DNA from: Bacteroidota bacterium
GTDB lineage: Bacteria; Bacteroidota; Bacteroidia; Bacteroidales; Tannerellaceae
Assembly (NCBI GenBank): GCA_023429375.1
Contig: JAEYVY010000007.1
Coordinates: forward strand, 620,001-684,000
Length of the DNA stretch: 64,000 bases
Direction: 5' to 3'
Positions 61,878-64,000 of the stretch are shown here, piece by piece. The translations under genes and the position numbers were made by a program. Below the pieces are notes generated by a model. The model did no database searches. It saw only the letters and a program-made list of their open reading frames with translations, and was not told where the DNA came from. The first letter of the stretch is position 1; each line of letters begins with the position of its first letter.

Positions 61878-63200
61878 ATGAATTTTACAAGAAGGAATTT
61901 TATTAAAACTGCTGGCGTAGCAACAGTAGGTACATTGATACCGAAAAATGCAGTATTTGCTTCAGAACCTGCTTGGTCGGCAAATAGCAATACTCTGAAA
62001 ATTGGACTGATTGGATGTGGTGGCAGAGGAACAGGTGCGGCAGAAGAAGCATTAAATGCAGATCCTAATGTGGTTTTAAGTGCTATGGCTGATGCTTTTG
62101 GTGATCAACTGGAAGCTTCTTACAATAAGCTAAAAGCTAAGATGGGACAAAAAGTTCAAGTGTCTGACAGTAAGAAATTTGTAGGTTTAGATGCTTTTCA
62201 GAAATTGATTGACTCGGATGTTGACGTTGTCTTATTAGCTGCTCCTCCCGCTTTCCGCCCAACACATCTAGAAGCTGCTATCAATGCAGGAAAACATGTT
62301 TTTTGTGAAAAGCCATTTGCTGTTGACGGACCAGGTTTGCGTCGCGTCATTATGGCTGCTCAAAAGGCAAGAGAAAAATCTATTTCTTTAGTTTCCGGTT
62401 TTTGCTGGAGATATCATCTACCCAAAAGAGAAACGTTTGGCAGAGTTCTGAATGGGCAAATAGGTGAAATACAATCAGCCGAAGTAACATATAATACCGG
62501 TGAATTGTGGTTCAAAGAAAGACAAAGTGGATGGTCTGATTTTGAATACCAACTTAGAAACTGGCTGTATTACAACTGGCTATCTGGCGACCATATCATT
62601 GAACAAGCTATACATAGTATAGATATGATGCAATGGGCAATGGGTGATGCAATGCCTATTAGAGTAACCGGATCGGGTGGTAGACAGAAAAGGGTTGATC
62701 CAAAATTTGGTAATATATTTGACCACTTTGCAGTAACCTATGAGTATTCAAATGGTGCAAAGGCTTATTTCTCTTGTCGTCAACAAGCAAATACAGCTCC
62801 TTCATATGCTGTTGAGCTAGTTGGTAAAGATGGTAAATGTATAGTTGACTGTCGTACAGGACTTCATCAAATAAAAGGAAAGAACCCTTGGAATTATACA
62901 GATGAAACGAAGTTTACTGATGAGAATGCTTATCAGCGTTCTAAAGTCAGAAGTATGTATCAACAAGAACATGACGAACTCTTTGCTTCGATTAGAAATA
63001 ATCAGCCTATGAACGATGGTGATTGGATGACTCGCTCTAATTTAGTTGCTTTAGCTGGTAGAATGGCAGGCTATACAGGTCAATCAATTTCTTGTGAACA
63101 AGCATTGTGTTCTTTAGAAACGCTATTCCCAGAAAATGTTTCGTGGGATATGAAATACGATGTGCCAATTGCCATACCTGGTATTACTCCATTAAAATAA
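61878..63200 (+). CDS. Gfo/Idh/MocA oxidoreductase with Tat signal
   Basis: 440 residues from the ATG at 61878 (24 bases after SusD; the frame extends to 61854 without conserved sequence). The N-terminus MNFTRRNFIKTAGVATVGTL is a twin-arginine signal, so the enzyme is exported folded with its cofactor. The Rossmann domain contains LKIGLIGCGGRGTGAAEEAL and GKHVFCEKPFAVD; the C-terminal domain contains GDHIIEQAIHSIDMMQWAMG. Members oxidise sugars and glycosides with NAD(P), some at C3 of glycosides. Next to the isomerase/epimerase this suggests periplasmic sugar modification of the imported glycan. Confidence 0.92.
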   Translation: MNFTRRNFIKTAGVATVGTLIPKNAVFASEPAWSANSNTLKIGLIGCGGRGTGAAEEALNADPNVVLSAMADAFGDQLEASYNKLKAKMGQKVQVSDSKKFVGLDAFQKLIDSDVDVVLLAAPPAFRPTHLEAAINAGKHVFCEKPFAVDGPGLRRVIMAAQKAREKSISLVSGFCWRYHLPKRETFGRVLNGQIGEIQSAEVTYNTGELWFKERQSGWSDFEYQLRNWLYYNWLSGDHIIEQAIHSIDMMQWAMGDAMPIRVTGSGGRQKRVDPKFGNIFDHFAVTYEYSNGAKAYFSCRQQANTAPSYAVELVGKDGKCIVDCRTGLHQIKGKNPWNYTDETKFTDENAYQRSKVRSMYQQEHDELFASIRNNQPMNDGDWMTRSNLVALAGRMAGYTGQSISCEQALCSLETLFPENVSWDMKYDVPIAIPGITPLK

Positions 63201-63204
63201 GCGT

Positions 63205-64000
63205 ATGGAACGAAGAAACTTTATTAAATCAGCAGCCGTACTATCCGGGATGTCCGTTGTTCCTTCTTTTGTAGCTGCTTCAATGCGGTCTCCTAAAATG
63301 GAGAGCAAGAAGAAGTTGAAAAAAGGTCTTGGATATGGAATGATTAAAGAGAAATTACCCCTGGTTGATCAATTCAAGATGGTAAAGGACCTTGGTTTTG
63401 ATGGAATCGAATTTAATGCGCCAGTAGATATACCTTTGAAAGATCTGCTGGAAGCAAAGGATAAGACAGGCATAGAAATACCAAGTGTAGTAAATAAAGA
63501 CCATTGGTCAAAACCTCTTTCTCATCCTGATCCCAAAATTCGACAAGAGTGTATTGAGTCAATCGAGCAATCTTTGAAGGAAGTGAAAGAACTCGGGGGT
63601 GATACGGTTTTAGTAGTTCCTGGGGTTGTAAACGAGACGGTATCGTATGAAAAAGCCTATAATACAGCTTTGGCCTCTATTCGTAAACTTATTCCTGCAG
63701 TAGAGAAAACAGGTATGTATATAGGATTGGAGAATGTTTGGAATAACTTTATTTTGAGTCCTGTTGAAGCAAAACGTTTTGTGGATGAAATCAATCACCC
63801 ATTGATAGGATGGTATTTCGACATAGGAAATGTATTGCGATACGGATGGCCCGAGCATTGGATTGAAACGTTAAATTCAAGGATTGTAAAACTACATATC
63901 AAGGAATTTAGTCGTGAGGCAATGAATAGCAAAGGGCTGTGGGAGGGCTTTAAAGTAGAACTTCTTGAAGGCGATAATAATTGGCCTGTAGTAATGGAGG
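63205..64000 (+). CDS. Tat-exported sugar phosphate isomerase/epimerase family protein, 3' end beyond window
   Basis: Starts at ATG 63205, 4 bases after the previous stop, and is open to the window edge (265 codons seen). MERRNFIKSAAVLSGMSVVP is a Tat signal. The rest is a xylose-isomerase-like TIM barrel: GFDGIEFNAPVDIPLKDLLE, IGLENVWNNFILSPVEA, HPLIGWYFDIGNVLRYGWP and RIVKLHIKEFS carry the family's metal-binding Glu, Asp and His pattern. Members include sugar epimerases and 3-keto-glycoside lyases/hydrolases. Pairing with a Tat Gfo/Idh protein in a SusCD locus favours action on a keto-sugar or glycoside; this is inference. Confidence 0.9.
   Translation, partial: MERRNFIKSAAVLSGMSVVPSFVAASMRSPKMESKKKLKKGLGYGMIKEKLPLVDQFKMVKDLGFDGIEFNAPVDIPLKDLLEAKDKTGIEIPSVVNKDHWSKPLSHPDPKIRQECIESIEQSLKEVKELGGDTVLVVPGVVNETVSYEKAYNTALASIRKLIPAVEKTGMYIGLENVWNNFILSPVEAKRFVDEINHPLIGWYFDIGNVLRYGWPEHWIETLNSRIVKLHIKEFSREAMNSKGLWEGFKVELLEGDNNWPVVME

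Overview
The window is a chromosomal segment of a Bacteroidales bacterium, most likely a Bacteroides or close relative. Evidence: SusC/SusD pair with an ECF sigma/FecR system, DUF5686, DUF1460 and DUF5106 proteins, archaeal-type ProS, a fused ThrA with an ApgM-type protein in the threonine operon, weak Shine-Dalgarno sequences, and promoters fitting the Bacteroidetes pattern TTTG (-33) / TAnnTTTG (-7), clearest at tRNA-Val and dps.

Layout. 1-3.4 kb is accessory DNA: the end of a split HipS/HipT-like kinase toxin system, a partial tRNA-Val 3' end, an XRE antitoxin plus AbiEii-type nucleotidyltransferase toxin, a truncated tyrosine recombinase and two intact tRNA-Val(UAC) genes. This reads as a decayed small integrative element at a tRNA-Val site. 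3.8-6.6 kb: a GH31 alpha-xylosidase-like lipoprotein. 6.9-12.1 kb: thrA-apgM-thrC, with a leader region carrying a candidate attenuator. 12.2-17.7 kb (minus strand): DUF695 protein, BASS-family transporter, a NagB-like/LmbE-like fusion, and an ABC-F ATPase. 18.2-25.7 kb: PAP2 phosphatase, CutC, PspC, UvrB, a DUF1460 hydrolase, a DUF5686 outer-membrane protein and a Crp/Fnr regulator. 25.9-30.1 kb: a phosphoethanolamine-transferase-like enzyme overlapping a hybrid histidine kinase. 30.5-38.5 kb: ProS, an esterase, a methyltransferase pseudogene, a NEW3 protein/ABC ATPase/permease operon and a DUF5106-thioredoxin protein. 38.6-54.5 kb is mainly housekeeping: DnaG, a NatAB-like exporter, a second DUF5686 protein, Dps, M3 peptidase, dCMP deaminase, S41 peptidase, 5-FTHF cyclo-ligase, DUF721, RecF, a TPR protein, RibH, tRNA-Tyr and tRNA-Gly. 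54.7-64.0 kb: a glycan-uptake locus of ECF sigma, FecR, STN-bearing SusC, SusD, a Gfo/Idh oxidoreductase and a truncated TIM-barrel isomerase/epimerase.

The signals least explained by ordinary annotation are: the tRNA-Val element with two toxin systems; loss of all four catalytic residues in the NagB-like domain; two copies of a palindromic intergenic repeat (33.1 and 52.8 kb); a perfect 21-bp AT-rich inverted repeat (17.9 kb); a methyltransferase broken only by one in-frame TAG; and a micro-ORF bracketed by hairpins (34.1-34.25 kb). No CRISPR array, complete insertion sequence or rRNA was seen.
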